Assembly (NCBI GenBank): GCA_000320545.1
Contig: ADNK01001082.1
Span: 62,001 to 126,000, forward strand
DNA: 64,000 bases
Reading direction: 5' to 3'
Source of the DNA: Bigelowiella natans CCMP2755
Taxonomy: Eukaryota; Cercozoa; Chlorarachniophyceae
Shown: positions 34,999-48,478 of the stretch, piece after piece
How positions within the stretch are numbered: position 1 is the first letter of the stretch
Layout: each line of letters opens with the position of its first letter
Program-made: the position numbers and the translations under genes
Notes under the pieces: model-generated
The model's database searches: none
What the model was told of the DNA's origin: nothing
What the model saw: only the letters and a program-made list of their open reading frames with translations

Positions 34999-35991
34999 AT
35001 GAAAAAAACTCGCCATGAAAGCACGTCGATGAATACACAGCACAAAGAATCCATTGTACGGATACAGAAACGTAGAAGACGGGCTGAACGTAGAAGAAGG
35101 ATCGAGCGCAAGTCTAAAAGTCGAAGCATAGTCGATACTTCTTCGCCAATGCTTCGATTTGGTCTGGGTGCTGTAATTAGTCGCACAATTTTCGAATATT
35201 CAGCAGACGAAATGATGTTGGGAAGACTTGCGAGATCGTTGTCTCCCAGTAAATTAACGAAATTGCTGAAGGTAAAAAAAATTGAAAGTGGATTGAATTT
35301 ACTAGCCATGGTTCGTAATGGTTTTTCGCTATAAATACAGGGACTTCGGGAACGGCGTGTCGAGCAGATCATAGAGGGTGGAATGCAGAGGGGAAGAATC
35401 AAACCATGGGGGAAACTGGTTGCTACACATGGCTTTAAATCCATCATGTATCTTTGCGAAGATGAAATTACATTAGGAAGGCATGTTAGTTGTAGCTTAC
35501 CAGTATATAGACCAGAGATCAGTGGATTTCATTGTCAAATTTTGAAAGCCCCTAACAGCAATGATTTTATACTCCGAGATATCTCGAAAAATGGAACCAT
35601 ATTGGTTTCATGTGACCCTGGATCTTCAAATACAAAAGAAATAACTCTTAAAAGCAGAGAAATTGCGATTAGCCATGGATCTGAAATAATCCTAGCCATG
35701 CCTCGTGCACCACCTAATGACGAAAAAATTTCCTTTATTTTTACGAAGTTTACGACAGACAAAATTATCTCAGAAAGAACTTCATCTTCGACGATGAGTT
35801 CCTCTTCTATGACAGTGAAGCAGCCAGTTAGTGAAAATTTTTGCTCTCCTTTCTCACAGACACATCAGGAAAGGCTCCTGTCCCCAATATTTGCACTTGA
35901 ACAGGATTTCAGTCTAAGCTATCCGCTGTTTCCTCCATCACGTTCTGAAGACGATGACCATTCCCCTCCGAAGAGGTTAAAAAAAAACTGA
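34999..35991 (+). CDS. FHA (forkhead-associated) domain protein
   Basis: Two exons, 34999-35271 and 35341-35991, joined in phase 0, give 307 aa. An Arg/Lys-rich N-terminus (IQKRRRRAERRRRIERKSKS) looks like a nuclear localisation signal. An FHA domain follows at about residues 110-225: WGKLVATHG, the core EITLGRHVSCSLPV (GR and S of the phosphothreonine-binding loop), ISGFHCQIL (S-x-x-H) and LRDISKNGTILV (SxNGT loop). The C-terminus is Ser-rich and ends in a basic PPKRLKKN. FHA domains read phosphothreonine, often in DNA-damage or cell-cycle signalling, as in Rad53/Chk2, but no kinase domain is present here. The promoter region is shared with the basic/acidic nuclear protein and carries E2F-like sites. 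An additional 5' exon is possible (34536-34648). Confidence 0.88.
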
Positions 35992-36119
35992 AAAACTACT
36001 ACAATTCTTAATATATATTAAATATTAAACCGATTATGAACCAGCATGTTCGATAGAGAACGTTTATTTCCCGTTAGCATGACAACAAGACATTTGTTTG
36101 TGCAACTATTTCGTTATTT

Positions 36120-36650
36120 TACATTGGTCATGCTATGTACACTGCTGCTGCGGCCTACGACAGTGCGTCTAGCGTGCATCTATCTAGCTAGACGTGCTGC
36201 GCGCGCTGCGCATGCTTTCTAGATCCCATTGCAATAACATCTTAGCCACTCTCATCACACAACATCCAACCTTGGACGTCTGGTTTACATGGCACAGGCG
36301 CATGAACCATGCATAGAACACACATGACACATTAATTTTCATCTATGGCCGGCTTAATTTCGAGCGAGCTTCTGCTTCGCTAGCTAGTGCGCTTATAAGT
36401 ACGGTCTAGCGGTGTACGCAGCGTATCTGCGTGCACTGTGCAGCTGTAGCCATAAGTTGTGTATCGTAGGCGCAACGAGGTTAAGGCCCATCTATCGATC
36501 GATTATGCTCATGCAAATGTATAGTTAATACGATCAGTATGCAAATGTAACTTCACTCGCTAGCTCGCATGATGATGAGGATGACGTCCCAGGTGTAAAG
36601 TGTAGGCATGTCGAGATACAGATTCGGCAGAGATCACAAGTAGACCATCT
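36120..36650. other. CTAG/GCTAGC-rich island 4 at a convergent junction
   Basis: The sequence is rich in CTAG, GCTAGCTAG, TGCGCGCGC and GCATGC words and lies downstream of the FHA stop (35991). It looked like a tandem junction until the minus-strand exons ending at 37208 were found; it therefore also sits between converging genes. Confidence 0.7.
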
Positions 36651-37207
36651 CCAGGACAATTGTAGCGCTCTGCACATGGGATGATATTTTTGGTTTCTGT
36701 TTTCGTTTCATTTCTCTGTATGGTTCGCGGTGGTTATTCCTATTTGGTGGCCGCCTGGATATGTTGAAAGATTATGCTTATTTTTGTAGACATTCGAACA
36801 AATTTCATGATTTTGTGTCACTTTTCTTCCTCAGATTTGGCTAGATATCAACATTCAGTTCCATCTGCATTCAAGTCTCCTAGCGTTAGAATGGAAAGAT
36901 ATGATTCTTATGGGTTGTGCAATAAGAATCATCGTCTTATATTCTCCACTCGAAGACAAGTATTATGACAGTGAAACACTTTTTGAAATTATACCCTTTC
37001 GATTTTTTTTTCTTCATAGAAAATTTAATTTGATCTTAACACTCACGTGTAAACAAACAAAGCAAACCTTAAAAAAAAGGCTTCACATCTCTTTCTCTTC
37101 GAGCCGCTACGTGCAATCGATTTGTAGGAGACACGAATTCAGACTAGCATCCTCTGTTACAGATTACATAGCCTTCTACGAAGATTGAGGCGAGGAATTA
37201 TTTCATT
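36651..37207. other. AT-rich gap, no resolved gene
   Basis: A plus-strand segment at about 36834-36919 reads open between an AG and a GT (DLARYQHSVPSAFKSP...), but it has no joinable partner and no homology I recognise. Probably 3' sequence of the flanking genes. Confidence 0.35.
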
Positions 37208-37489
37208 TCATCGGTGACATTGCCCCAGTAAGTCGCTTTGAACATGTTCTTGCCTCAGCAGCTAAACGTTGTCACTATCCCCGTTTGTTAAGTGCTCGTG
37301 CACTATTCCTCCTTCCTCTTATACATTTGTAATCAGCCCAACTACATCTTCAAATGCCGTAGAATGCATAGCTACAGCAAAGCTCATGAAATAAGAATGA
37401 CGGGAGCGGCCAGACCGGACGATTCCGCTCAAGAATTCCTTCGCAGCCTCTTCAGATTTGTCGCAAAGATAAAACAGCCTCAATTTCCC
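37208..37489 (-). CDS. C-terminal exons of an unknown minus-strand gene
   Basis: Two exons join in phase 0: 37489-37376 (acceptor TTCATAG, donor GCT|GTAGCT) and 37261-37208 (acceptor GTTTAG, stop TGA at 37210-37208). They encode GKLRLFYLCDKSEEAAKEF, then LSGIVRSGRSRHSYFMSFA, then LLRQEHVQSDLLGQCHR-stop. Amino-acid composition and clean splice signals argue for a real gene. The 5' part (towards 37900) is unresolved; an open minus-strand frame at 37823-37542 may contribute. Function unknown. It would be divergent from the OSCA-like gene. Confidence 0.5.
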
Positions 37490-38057
37490 CTATGAACTCT
37501 ATTTCGTAGGAAAATATAGCAAAATTGGGCATGTTTTGGTGTTACGACACGACATAAAAGTTGGAATATTCTATATTATTGCAACTGTTGGGAGTTACTA
37601 CCGTACGTACTGCAGTTAACAGCTCGTTCAAAACGAACAGCTCGTTCAAAACGAATAACGCTATACATGTATATAATGATAGCGTGCTTGTTCGTAATGC
37701 CCCCCCCCCCTCCCCCCGGCGCACCGCGTTGCCTATCTTCTCGCAGTTTTTTGTCCCTTTAAAGAATTGTGAAGGTTCTGCGAGGCTAGCAGCTAAATGA
37801 AGCAGTCTGCAGTGCACGTGCATTTGCAGGAAGATGGGCCTTCAGAGTCGAAATGTACTTATCTGTTGCATTTTTACATACTTGCGAGAAAGACTAAGAT
37901 GACAATATCTCAGCTACCAAAGGCCATATTCCAGAAATATCTAAAGATAACGACGGAATGCGGGCAGGTTAATATAAAAAAATAAATTATGCTAGCTCTG
38001 TGTTATTTCTATCGAAATCTCACAAAATTCCTTCCTCGCTACATTCTTACCTACCAT

Positions 38058-38445
38058 ATGACAGCCTACACGAAAAACACATGCTCTTCCTCGGAGTATG
38101 ATTCTGCTCGATTGGCATCGCTCGCAAATTGTGCAGGACTTTTCGGTGCAGGCAGCCCTATGCCAAGTCAGCCTGAAGAACTGAGCAGACCAATGAATAC
38201 GGAAGAACCGGAAACCCCATCTGAAGAGAAAAAGGGACAACGTCCGAGGGAAAACAAAGAAAACTTAAATGGGAAAGAATTGAAGCTGGAGCTAGGAAGT
38301 ATGATGTTAACATGGCAGCACATGCCTCACATAAACAACATGCAAAAACACAAACATGCTAACATATAAAGGACAATACTATGCGTGTATACGTGTTAGG
38401 CAGCGCATTCGTTTTCGTCTTTATTTTGTACATAGAATAAGCAGG

Positions 38446-38483
<38 letters not shown>

Positions 38484-39535
38484 ATATTTTAGATCGACAG
38501 TTGAGTTTTAAGGAGAAGCGACGTAGAGCTAGTGCTCTGCGTCTTCTCGACATGTACGAAGGATATCATAAAAAGAACAACCTCTTTGGGGAACGCGGCG
38601 CCTCTAAAGGAATTGCAAAAAAATATGCAGAAGGTGACATCGTTGATAGCATTGGATACACTTGAAGTTGGCGAATAGACGTGACGACGTTACACAAAAT
38701 GTGCACAAGTAACACACACACACACACACACAAGAGAGAGAGGGGGGGGGGGGGGGGGGGGGGTCAAATCCCATCACTATAACTTGAATTAATATTAACT
38801 TGAGTACCAATGCCACCACCCTTCAGCACGGATGATGCACCAAGTTGATAAGGACGATGAGGAAGATGTAGCTTTGCTACCCCTCTGTACGCCTATAGAT
38901 GAACTCGATGTCCAAGGAGGAGTCCACGCGTACGTTCGCGCTACTGACTGCTACGAATAATCATTACTACTATTACAAACAAGATTAATGATAGATAACC
39001 CAAAGCCTTTCATCTCAGTGCGCGCAGTAGACTTTTAATTGTTTCTATCTCTGCGACAACGATAGCCCATGTGGAACGTTAATGGTTTAAGTTTTTAAAA
39101 TTTAAAACTGAGCAGTGAATCATGGTTATTTTGTGCAGGTATCTGGAAACAATTCAGGGATTAGCACTGATATTCTTGATCTTGTTTATCATCAACATTC
39201 CTTCACTGGTATAACTTCATATCAATCTTCCTGATATTACTATTATCATATATGTACGTGCGTGTTTGTGTGTGTATGTGTGTGCATGTGTGTGTGTGTG
39301 TTTATTATGTTGAACAATTAGGTGTATTATGCCCAAGGAAATAATCTTCAAACATTGACTTCCGTTCTTACCATCGCAAATTTGGGCGAAAGGGGCGAGG
39401 TATTGAATCGGTTAGAGAGGAGGGGGAAGGGAGAGAGAAATGTTGAATCTAACATTTTAAATAATAAATCACCCCTACGTAGCAATGTAATATAGTTGAG
39501 GGAAGAGTTTATAAAAAAGTCAATCATTTATAAAA

Positions 39536-39577
<42 letters not shown>

Positions 39578-40365
39578 AATATTTATTTATTTTCAAATAT
39601 AACATTGACAACAAGTTATTACTTACTGTTATAAAGTCCGACAGCGTAGCAGGAATGGGCCGGAAGGATATCGGCCTGATGGTGTCGCTTTTGGATCTTT
39701 TCACTGTGATATTCTACTACATTGCTCTGTTTGTTCTCGAGAATCATATGGACAAACACAGGTAAGCTGAGTTGCAAAGTTTATATTAGACGAAACTATA
39801 TACCCATCAACAGTAATACATAGAAGCTATTGCTACTCCCTCGACTTTAAATGGCATTGCAATCAGTGTTGGTTAGAAGTATGAGTACTGCACTACTCAG
39901 GCTGAGAAATAGAATCACAGTTGCAAGCTATTCAATCGCTTCAAGTAAGTAGTGTAAACGCTGTTGTACACACATTTTCGCACACATACGCGCGCGTACG
40001 TGTGAACGTGCAATAATACTCAAACACAAACACATATCAATGCATTTTATTATTGTTATTATTATTATTATTATTATTATCAAAATCGTCATTATGTGTG
40101 TAGATGTAGATATACTTTCCATATCTTCTGGTGCGAAGATATACTTACTTTAAGTGTATAAACAATTCCAGCCAATATGGTCAAGGCAGGACAGAGCACT
40201 ACAAAGGAGGAAGTAAAACAGTATTTCTCCAAGTTTGGCCACGTTGTGGATGTAGCTATCCTGAAAAACCGGACGCGATTAGTTCGAAAGTACCATTGCA
40301 ACTCATGATTAACTCTTGAGGAAGTTAAAATGCCATTTATTATTTGCCATCTTGGAATGTATATG

Positions 40366-40397
<32 letters not shown>

Positions 40398-41322
40398 TTC
40401 TCTCTAAGGAAACAGCATGACCATTTAGATTACCAAAATTGCGATCCATACACAAAACATTTTTTTATTATCTCTCGAGTCATTATTGCTAAATATGTGC
40501 CTGATAGTGCTTCATAATGGAATCTGCAGATACGTCGAGCGTAGGAGACTGATCGAAATGAAAAATGAACATGTGCGAAGATACGACAATGATATAGAAT
40601 TCCTAAAGTACTTCTCAGAAAAACTCCTACAGGTTTCTTTTCCTGTTTTAGAGGATTCATCAAACACTATCACACTTTCTTTACACAAATATTTTCCTAA
40701 AATGAGGGGGCGAGTTTATATACATAGATGGAGAAGTATCCTTGAGCTCTTGTTTTCTCTCATGCGATTTTTGGTCTCATACCCAATACAACAGTTGGAA
40801 GCTACTATAAAGGAACTCAGAGAGATACCAGAAAGGACTCGTTATGTAGTGATTACTTTCCAGACGAAACAAGCCAAAATAGATGCCCTTCGGTGACTAC
40901 GACAACGATGATGATGACAACGATGATGATGATGATGATGATGAGGAGGATAAACAACATGCTATCCTTCATCCATTCCTGACTAAAATTGAACGAAAGC
41001 AAGTATGTGTTGAAAGTGCTCTAAGATTTGATCCCAAAGCAAAAGAGGATGATAAATTCTTACATATTTATCACTGCCATTCTTTCGCTCTCCTATTGTT
41101 TGGTTCTATTAATTACTACCGCTTGCTGTTCGGCGTGTCAGGGAGCTTAGCAAACACGAATCAGACAGAGAGATCGGACTTTTTAAAGGCCTCAGGATTG
41201 ACGTCCATGATGCAGCAGAACCGTCTGACTTGAACTACGAGAAGTTTGATTATAGCGACGCCACTGTGTAATATTTAGCTATCTAATATACGAATCTCCA
41301 ACACATACAACACATAATTCAG

Positions 41323-41373
<51 letters not shown>

Positions 41374-41939
41374 GTACCGATTTCGTTTCTGGATCCTTCT
41401 TCTCTTTTTGGTCAGAATGCTTGTCATGTCAGAAGCACTTTTCGCAACACGTGAACGAATAAGCATGTTTACGCTTAGACATAACTAACACTCCGTACAG
41501 CGAAATTGTTTGAAATTGAGAGAATGCTATTCCTGCGTATCCGTTGGTTGCTTTCAGCGTCGAGCTGCATTTAGCTTTGTATGTTTGATCCGAAGCTCGT
41601 TGTTTGCCCTTCTACAACAGGTTTTCTTATGCTGTTGCGTCATTGCAACGTTGTTTATTCTCGACTATAAATCTTCGCTGCCCCAAGACAATTCATGCAC
41701 TGAGGACAGGTTCTTACTAGATAGTATATGTTAGTTGCTAGGTCAGAAAAAGACTACTAATGTTCGCCGTCGGTGTGGCAATCCTACCTCTTATCGTGCG
41801 ACATAATTTGTATCAATGCGCTATGGCTTCTTCGCTCGATTTACATCGCGTTATGCTTGAACCCATTCTAGAAAGTTAAATAAAGCTGCTCATTTCTCTA
41901 TTCTTGTCACTAATTACGCCAACAATAACATCGACTGTG

Positions 41940-41981
<42 letters not shown>

Positions 41982-43444
41982 TGTGTGTGTGTGTGTGTAT
42001 CTCCCTCTATTTGTAGCTATTCCAAGGATGTGATTACGAGTGGTAATGCGGATAGCAGTTACAGATGGTGCTACTGCCAGAGCCTGGGCAGATTTGAAGT
42101 CCTTAGAGACCAAGAATGCAAGTCTTACTTGGAGCAACGGACCTTACAGTAACGATTTGCACACTTGCCTGTTATTTGATATGCGGTGGATGATAAGCAT
42201 GAGAATGCTGGCCTCATGATGGAAATTATTGGCTTCGTGATTCTGAAAGCTGAGTTTACCTTTCATGATTATTCCGTCCTCTTTCTCTCTGTCTCCCTCT
42301 CCTCCCTCTCCCTCTCCTCCCTCTCCCTCTCCCTACCTCAACACCTCTATTAATAATATGCCTCGATAATAAGAAACTTCACTACGGACAAATTCAAAGC
42401 GAGACGTCGACTACTTTGCTCTTGTGATAACATCAGTGTATGACTAACTGGCAACAAATTAGGCGGGGGATTTCGATGCTCTTTGCCACAGCTGTTGCAT
42501 TCTGTGAGCTGATCATTTTTGTCGTCGTGCCGAAGCTCACAAAATGGGATGTAAGACACCTCTATTTTTTGCGTTTGGAGTGAGAATTCCTTGTACTGAG
42601 ATTCGTTCTCCAAAAATGTGTTTGGTCTCAATTTCTCCTCTTATTCAACATGATTTGGCAGATGCATGCTGCAAAGAGTGGGACCGAAAAGGTTAACAAA
42701 ACGACGTTTACCCGATTAAAATAACGCCCTGCATAAAAACAAAAACATGAGCATGCCAAGAGGATGTAAAATCAAGCGTCTTATCATAGCATAGTGACAT
42801 GTAGAGAAATGCAACAAAGATGTGGCCCTTGTCAAAGGGCTGTATTCCTTCTTGCCGAATTTCAGTATGTTTACGGGGGTAACATACTCGCACAAGAAAA
42901 ACACGTTCACTTCTGTAATCAATTCACAGGCGATTATGTGGCGTGTCGGAACCCTCTCGTTTCTTTTGAACGGGCCTCTGGTGTTCCTTGTAACTTTGGA
43001 TTTGAATAAACTTCTTGGTAGAGCTACTTCCATGTATTTTGAGAGTTTAACGAGTACTTATAACCCGTCGCACGGCAATTAGCTATTCCATTGGAAAGAA
43101 GAAGAAGCAATTTTTAGAATGCATTTTGCGAACTCAATACTTCGATGCTGCACATTAAAATAAGCATACATGATGGAGATATGATCATGATGATGCCCAA
43201 TACATTTTCGATATTCATATCCCACAGCATAGCAGTTGGTTTTCTTGGATAAAAATTATGCTGTTTTGCTGGAAAAACGGACTACATTTGAGTTATTTGA
43301 TATCGGCACTTAATAGACGCGGCTCTCATCAATTCGTCGTATTTACTCAACGTAACCGAACTAGTCACAACTCTTTGCTATCATTAATCCAGGAATTTCC
43401 TTCTGGTTCACGAACTCAAAGTACATCGCAATCAGCGCGGAGTG

Positions 43445-43476
<32 letters not shown>

Positions 43477-43610
43477 CTTTTCCGACAGGATGTTGCTGCG
43501 CCATTGATATATTGAATATTGAGCGGAACAAGGAGCTATGCGCCTCTGACAAAAGACTTAATAACAGTCAATAATCACCAAAAAATGTATTCGAATACGC
43601 TTGAAGAATA

Positions 43611-43649
<39 letters not shown>

Positions 43650-44685
43650 CGTGTGTGTGAGAGAGCGTGTGTGTATTCTTGTGTACTCACCATATTAAAT
43701 ATATAAAGGTTCCGAAATATCGGGTTCACAATCCTGCTCACTGTCGGAGCTCAATTTTCTACCACCATGATTCCCGTGCTGCAGTACATTGCCATGAAAA
43801 TTCGCAGATGCTACGCAAGATGCTTTGAAGCTAGTGAGTCGCTACCTTTGTGATGATAAGCTAAATTTTGAAATCACAAATTCACTGAATCGACATATAA
43901 TCACCAACATTCCTCCCCCTCCCCCCACCTCATGTAACATGATAGGCTTCTCGCAATGGGATATGAATGTTCTCTATGCAGGGACCGACCTTCGGTTAGG
44001 GTAAGCGAAAGAGCGACTTATATCTTTACATATGTCCCTTCGCAATGTATATCTAGTGACGCGTACACATGGTAAAGACTACGGATGTGAATCTGAAATT
44101 GCACATACAATAAATGATACACAGTTTAAGTTGCGCCTGCATATTCATTGTGCCCTCTCCAGATACAAATATGCGAGTCTAATCGTGGTGTCACAAGTCG
44201 TAATGGCTTTCTCTCCGGGAATGCCCCTTCTCTATCTTCTTGGAGCGTGCATCTTCAAGCTAGGCTACTTTGTTGAAAGATGGGCTCTTGTTCGAGTGTA
44301 ATATGCGCGGATAATAGCTATTGATATTAGTGGAGTGGTGATATTTTCCCTAAAGAATAATGAGGCGTTCAGCTCGTCCTTGAGCTGCTGACTGTAGACA
44401 GGGATAATTTAAATTTCCGGATTTCTTTATTTCTTGGAACTGTCACTGTTAGTTCGTGAGTACTGCGTTAGACTCTCCGATTGAAACAAACGGAGACTTG
44501 TTTAGAAATTCATTACTGAAAGACATATATGAATGTGTTCTGTTTTTTCCTCAGGTATAACCAACCTCCTACTATGAACTTGCGGGTGAAGGAATTCAAC
44601 ACACATTGTTTTCTTCATTTGAAATTGCACATATCAGTAATAGGAGAGCTATTTCCTGCATAGGTATTTTCGAGATAATCACAAT

Positions 44686-44725
<40 letters not shown>

Positions 44726-46797
44726 GGTTTCTGATTCTGGACTGAAGTCTCTTTATCATGGAATTACAATGCATTGCGTCGCAGCATTTGTGGTATAAAA
44801 TTAAAGTTCTAAAGTTCTATCTCCCCCCCCCCCCCCCCCCCTCTCTCTCTCACTCACTATTTCTCTCTCTTTTCTCATATGCGTACAGTATGTTCTAATA
44901 TGTTATCGCACGTTGTTGATGTAGCACTTAAGTCATGCTTTATCCAATGCACTGAATACACCTCGAAGCATCAGCCTACGGACTTTTTATCGTCGTTTCA
45001 ATTAGGGATAATCATGCTACTGTTCACTGGTTAGAGTTGAACCTAGAACCTCAGTTTGTATTAAATTGCAGGTGTACGGTTCTTCATCGTTCGTCTCTGC
45101 TTATGAATTTGGCCACCAGAATGAAAAACTTGGGTTTGCACACACGCACGCACGCACATGCACACACGAAAGGCGCACACCGTTGATAAACATTTTTCTA
45201 TAAACATACTGGTTGGCTGATGAAGATATTTTGTTATAACTAAAAGAGTTTTGAACGGACTGAATAACTGGAACGGGCTACCACACTTTATCATGTTTGC
45301 GTTGATGCTTATTGTGACACTCCTGCGTTTTTTCGCTGATAAAGTGTACCGTTACAAAATGGTGGAAATGCTGGAGTATTTGGGTAGATATAACAGATCG
45401 ATTATGATGGCGAGATTGCAATTATTTACACCTAGATGGTGGGATACATGGAAGAAGCTGATGATTATATAAGAAAGGGGGGAATGAGGAGAAGGGCGGG
45501 AGGGAACGAAAGAGAATTAGATTTGAACAGATAGACTCAAAACAAATTTAACACACCATTTGCTCAGTCTTAATAACATGTTTGGGTGCAATATGCTGAT
45601 TATATGTAGGATTGTGGAAAGTTATTCAATGGATAGACAGGGATATTGATATGCCGACACGTGATTTCTTTTCGGAATTAAAAGAGGGAGGCCTCCCATT
45701 AGAAACGTAAGTCCAGATGCTCGATAGATTTTTCAAAAATGGTTAATTTACACTGACCTCAACGACGTTAGAAATGAGAGAAATTTTTATTCTTTCGCAA
45801 AAAGAAGGGATTTCTATTTTGATATAGACGATGTGTCAGGATATAGTCCTCTTTCTTACCTGAATGATTACACGTGTAGTACATAAATAATGGTTATATT
45901 CCATTTGATACATTAACATTTTTTAATTCGTGTATTCTCTAGCTATCACATGAACCATATGGATCAATACGCAATGGCTTACGTAAAAAGCGATGACGGC
46001 TACAGCCTTCCACCCTCCGTTCCGTTCTATCTTCAGCCTAAGTATCAGCATGAATACTACAAATCAAAGCGCGAATTCAAAACAATTCGTGAGATTTTCG
46101 CAAAGTACCATGAATCCGTCAGCGGCTCTTACAAGTGAGCAACTGGAGATATAATAAAATAAATAGCAGAAGCATGCATTTACAACTTTTTGTTAGACAA
46201 TCTAGCTATAGTGAGAGCCAGTTCTTCTTTAGAACCTCCAATACCGTTGATATTTGCTTTTATATGAGACGTAATTTGGTATATTCGATGATGAGCTGTA
46301 TGTATTAGTTTTATGTATTATGGAGCAAGTTAGCCTTGAATGCCAAAGTATGCTTCGGCCTACATTGAACACTTTTTCACATTTTTTTTTAATCATTTCG
46401 ATCAAGTAAACACTGAATTTGTTGTTTGTTTTTCGTCTCCTAGCTAAGACTGTGATCTTTCGGTGTTTTGACCTCAAATTAGTGTCTGTAGTTCTAACGT
46501 ACTCAGAGAAACAATGTTGTCACTCTCATGTGAGAAGTTATGTTTGAATTTTACAGGACGCGCGAGACAGTCCTACTGGAGGGTAAAGCTAAGAAATTCA
46601 GCAAGCAAAGAGCGTCTCTTGCAAGTATTGAAATCGATTCGGAAAGAAAGAAAAGGGGTCAAAGGCAATCAAGAGAGGCGTTGAAGTCGACAGAGGTCGA
46701 GTCTAAGCAGATTGTGTTGAACGACGAGGATATGATCCCGCTGTCAACACTACGGTCAAAGCTCACTATTAAGGAGAAACAAGGACGTGTAGCGTAA
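38058..46797 (+). CDS. OSCA/CSC1/TMEM63-family (DUF221) osmo- or mechanosensitive cation channel
   Basis: Twenty-nine exons: 38058-38298, 38493-38633, 38827-38929, 39139-39208, 39322-39399, 39637-39761, 39913-39944, 40172-40289, 40530-40632, 40795-40892, 41142-41265, 41501-41578, 41621-41709, 42017-42148, 42463-42550, 42662-42691, 42807-42878, 42930-43017, 43393-43444, 43709-43833, 43946-44000, 44163-44297, 44555-44636, 44727-44792, 45072-45133, 45247-45383, 45610-45706, 45943-46134 and 46557-46797. All phases agree, giving 1017 aa. Two TM helices come first (LALIFLILFIINIPSL, LLDLFTVIFYYIALFVL), then an RRM-like cytosolic domain (TTKEEVKQYFSKFGHVVDVA, PERTRYVVITF) ending in the hallmark AAEPSDLNYE. 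A multi-TM region follows with YKYASLIVVSQVVMAFSPG and LLYLLGACIFKLGYFVERW, then a charged C-terminal tail. Family members are stretch-gated, Ca2+-permeable plasma-membrane channels. The start could be 37989 or an upstream exon. Exons 17-18 are the least certain. Confidence 0.87.
38450..38480. repeat. (CA)n microsatellite in OSCA intron 1
   Basis: A pure ACACAC run lies just upstream of the acceptor of exon 38493-38633. Confidence 0.9.
41326..41370. repeat. (TA)n microsatellite in an OSCA intron
   Basis: About 22 TA units lie between exons 41142-41265 and 41501-41578. Similar intronic runs of this gene occur at 39541-39571 and 43612-43643 (TA), 40368-40394, 41943-41976 and 44691-44721 (CT), 43446-43474 (TAG), and poly-C at 44822-44840. 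Confidence 0.9.
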
Positions 46798-46899
46798 ATT
46801 AGTAGTTGAAAGGAATGATTTGCTACACATCGGCATAAAAATAGTGTATGAAATTTGTGCATAATACATGAACGCCTTTTTTGAGAAAATCTAATTTGC

Positions 46900-47600
46900 T
46901 CCTACCCTGAATTAATAAGTTTATAGCACATTAAAGTCGTGAAGAAACATTCATGTAAATGTGCTCCGTGACAAAAGGGCGTCGCATCGGCGCGTGATAG
47001 TCGATCGATGTCCAGCACTTGACTAGTTGCTTGCAGCGGCATGCTCACGCTAATATACAATCGCACAACTACTGGCAATAGTGCGCAGGCTGGCCAATTG
47101 ATCGCGTGCTATTACGCCTAATGCTAGTAGATCAATGCTAGAATGCAACAACCTGGGATAGAAGCGAGTCAACATCAATGCAACGTTACCCACACATACA
47201 CACATGGCTTACACGGCGCATAATGTGTAAACACATGTAAATGTGGTTTGCTGCAAGTTTTTTTGCTTAGAGGTTTTTGCGCATGTATATCGGGCGTGAC
47301 GAAAGGTGTAGGTCTAGAGGTGTAGGATACACATTTTCATTGGCGTTGCGCGGCGCTGACGGGAATACAAGTACTAATGCTAGTAGCGTGTGCGTGTTGC
47401 TTGCAGTGACTATTCTAATTTGTATTAGCTTAAGAACGTTGCAACCATCATTCCAATTAGACCATGGATTTGATGTACACGTCGTCTTTATTAGGGGCCC
47501 ACTACGAGTAGTACCGCATCAATCGTCGAGCTCCTGGAGAAGCGGAACGTATGTTATCAGATGTTATCGAATGCGGGTATATTGTCTTGCACTTGCACTT
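46900..47600. other. CTAG-containing island 5 at a convergent junction (weakest)
   Basis: Between the OSCA stop (46797) and the RPB8 stop (47634), CTAG, GCATGC, CGATCGATG and ATGCTAG words recur (about 46980-47160 and 47310-47400), less densely than in the other islands. The plus frame 47277-47603 is open for 108 codons with one hydrophobic stretch, but it has no homology or splice context and runs antisense up to the RPB8 3' end, so it is not called. Confidence 0.5.
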
Positions 47601-47633
47601 TAGAGACACTTTATTACAAGGGGAAAAAAGCAA

Positions 47634-48430
47634 CTATTGTATGTATTTCATCACCATAGCTTCAGCTTTCTTGAGAAGCGCATATATAGCCATATCAGGT
47701 TGAAGGAACGGTACATTACGAGCATTGCCTGCAATATACGCACGAGGCCAAATTTTTAGATTGTGACTATTAATTCAGTTGGCCCAAGAAACGTAATTGT
47801 AAGGGGGGGAAAGACCATGCATAGTAATTAGAATGCATATTTTGAAACTCGGAAGTCGCCGCTTGACGTTCCGCTCACTCACTTTTTCTCATATAATTTT
47901 TCAATAGCATTTGGTCAATTTACCTTTGAGGCTCATCATAAGACCACCAAAAGATGCGTATACGATGCTGTATTACACAATAATAAACATTGCTTTAGGT
48001 TGACATTGCATTCTAACAAGCACTAGAGAATAAGAATTGGAAAAAGTAATGCTAAACTTCCTTCGACAAATTCCACGTATAGAGCTGTCATCATCACCAT
48101 CATCTTAGAATTTCTAGCAACATGCTCAATTGATGACCTGACTCCTGGTTTTTTCATCTGGTCTATCTGGAATAAACGGCCGTGCATGACGTAGTCATAA
48201 CTAACACAAATCCAGTTTACAACAATAAATAAGGTAAATTAGCAATCAATACGATTACAAAACAACAATAACAATAACATAGAAATAAATCTAAGATCAC
48301 TCTTTGGTGACGCAAATTGGTACAAACAACAAGTAATGCCTTGTCGTGTCAATGCAAATTGTTTATCTGGCCATCACTTTGTAGGATTAAAATCATCATG
48401 GTAGAATCATCATTTTAGTGATGCTGCACC

Positions 48431-48478
<48 letters not shown>

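Noticed and set aside
47277-47603. 108-codon plus-strand frame with a hydrophobic stretch
   Set aside because: Antisense up to the RPB8 3' end, in a CTAG island, no homology.
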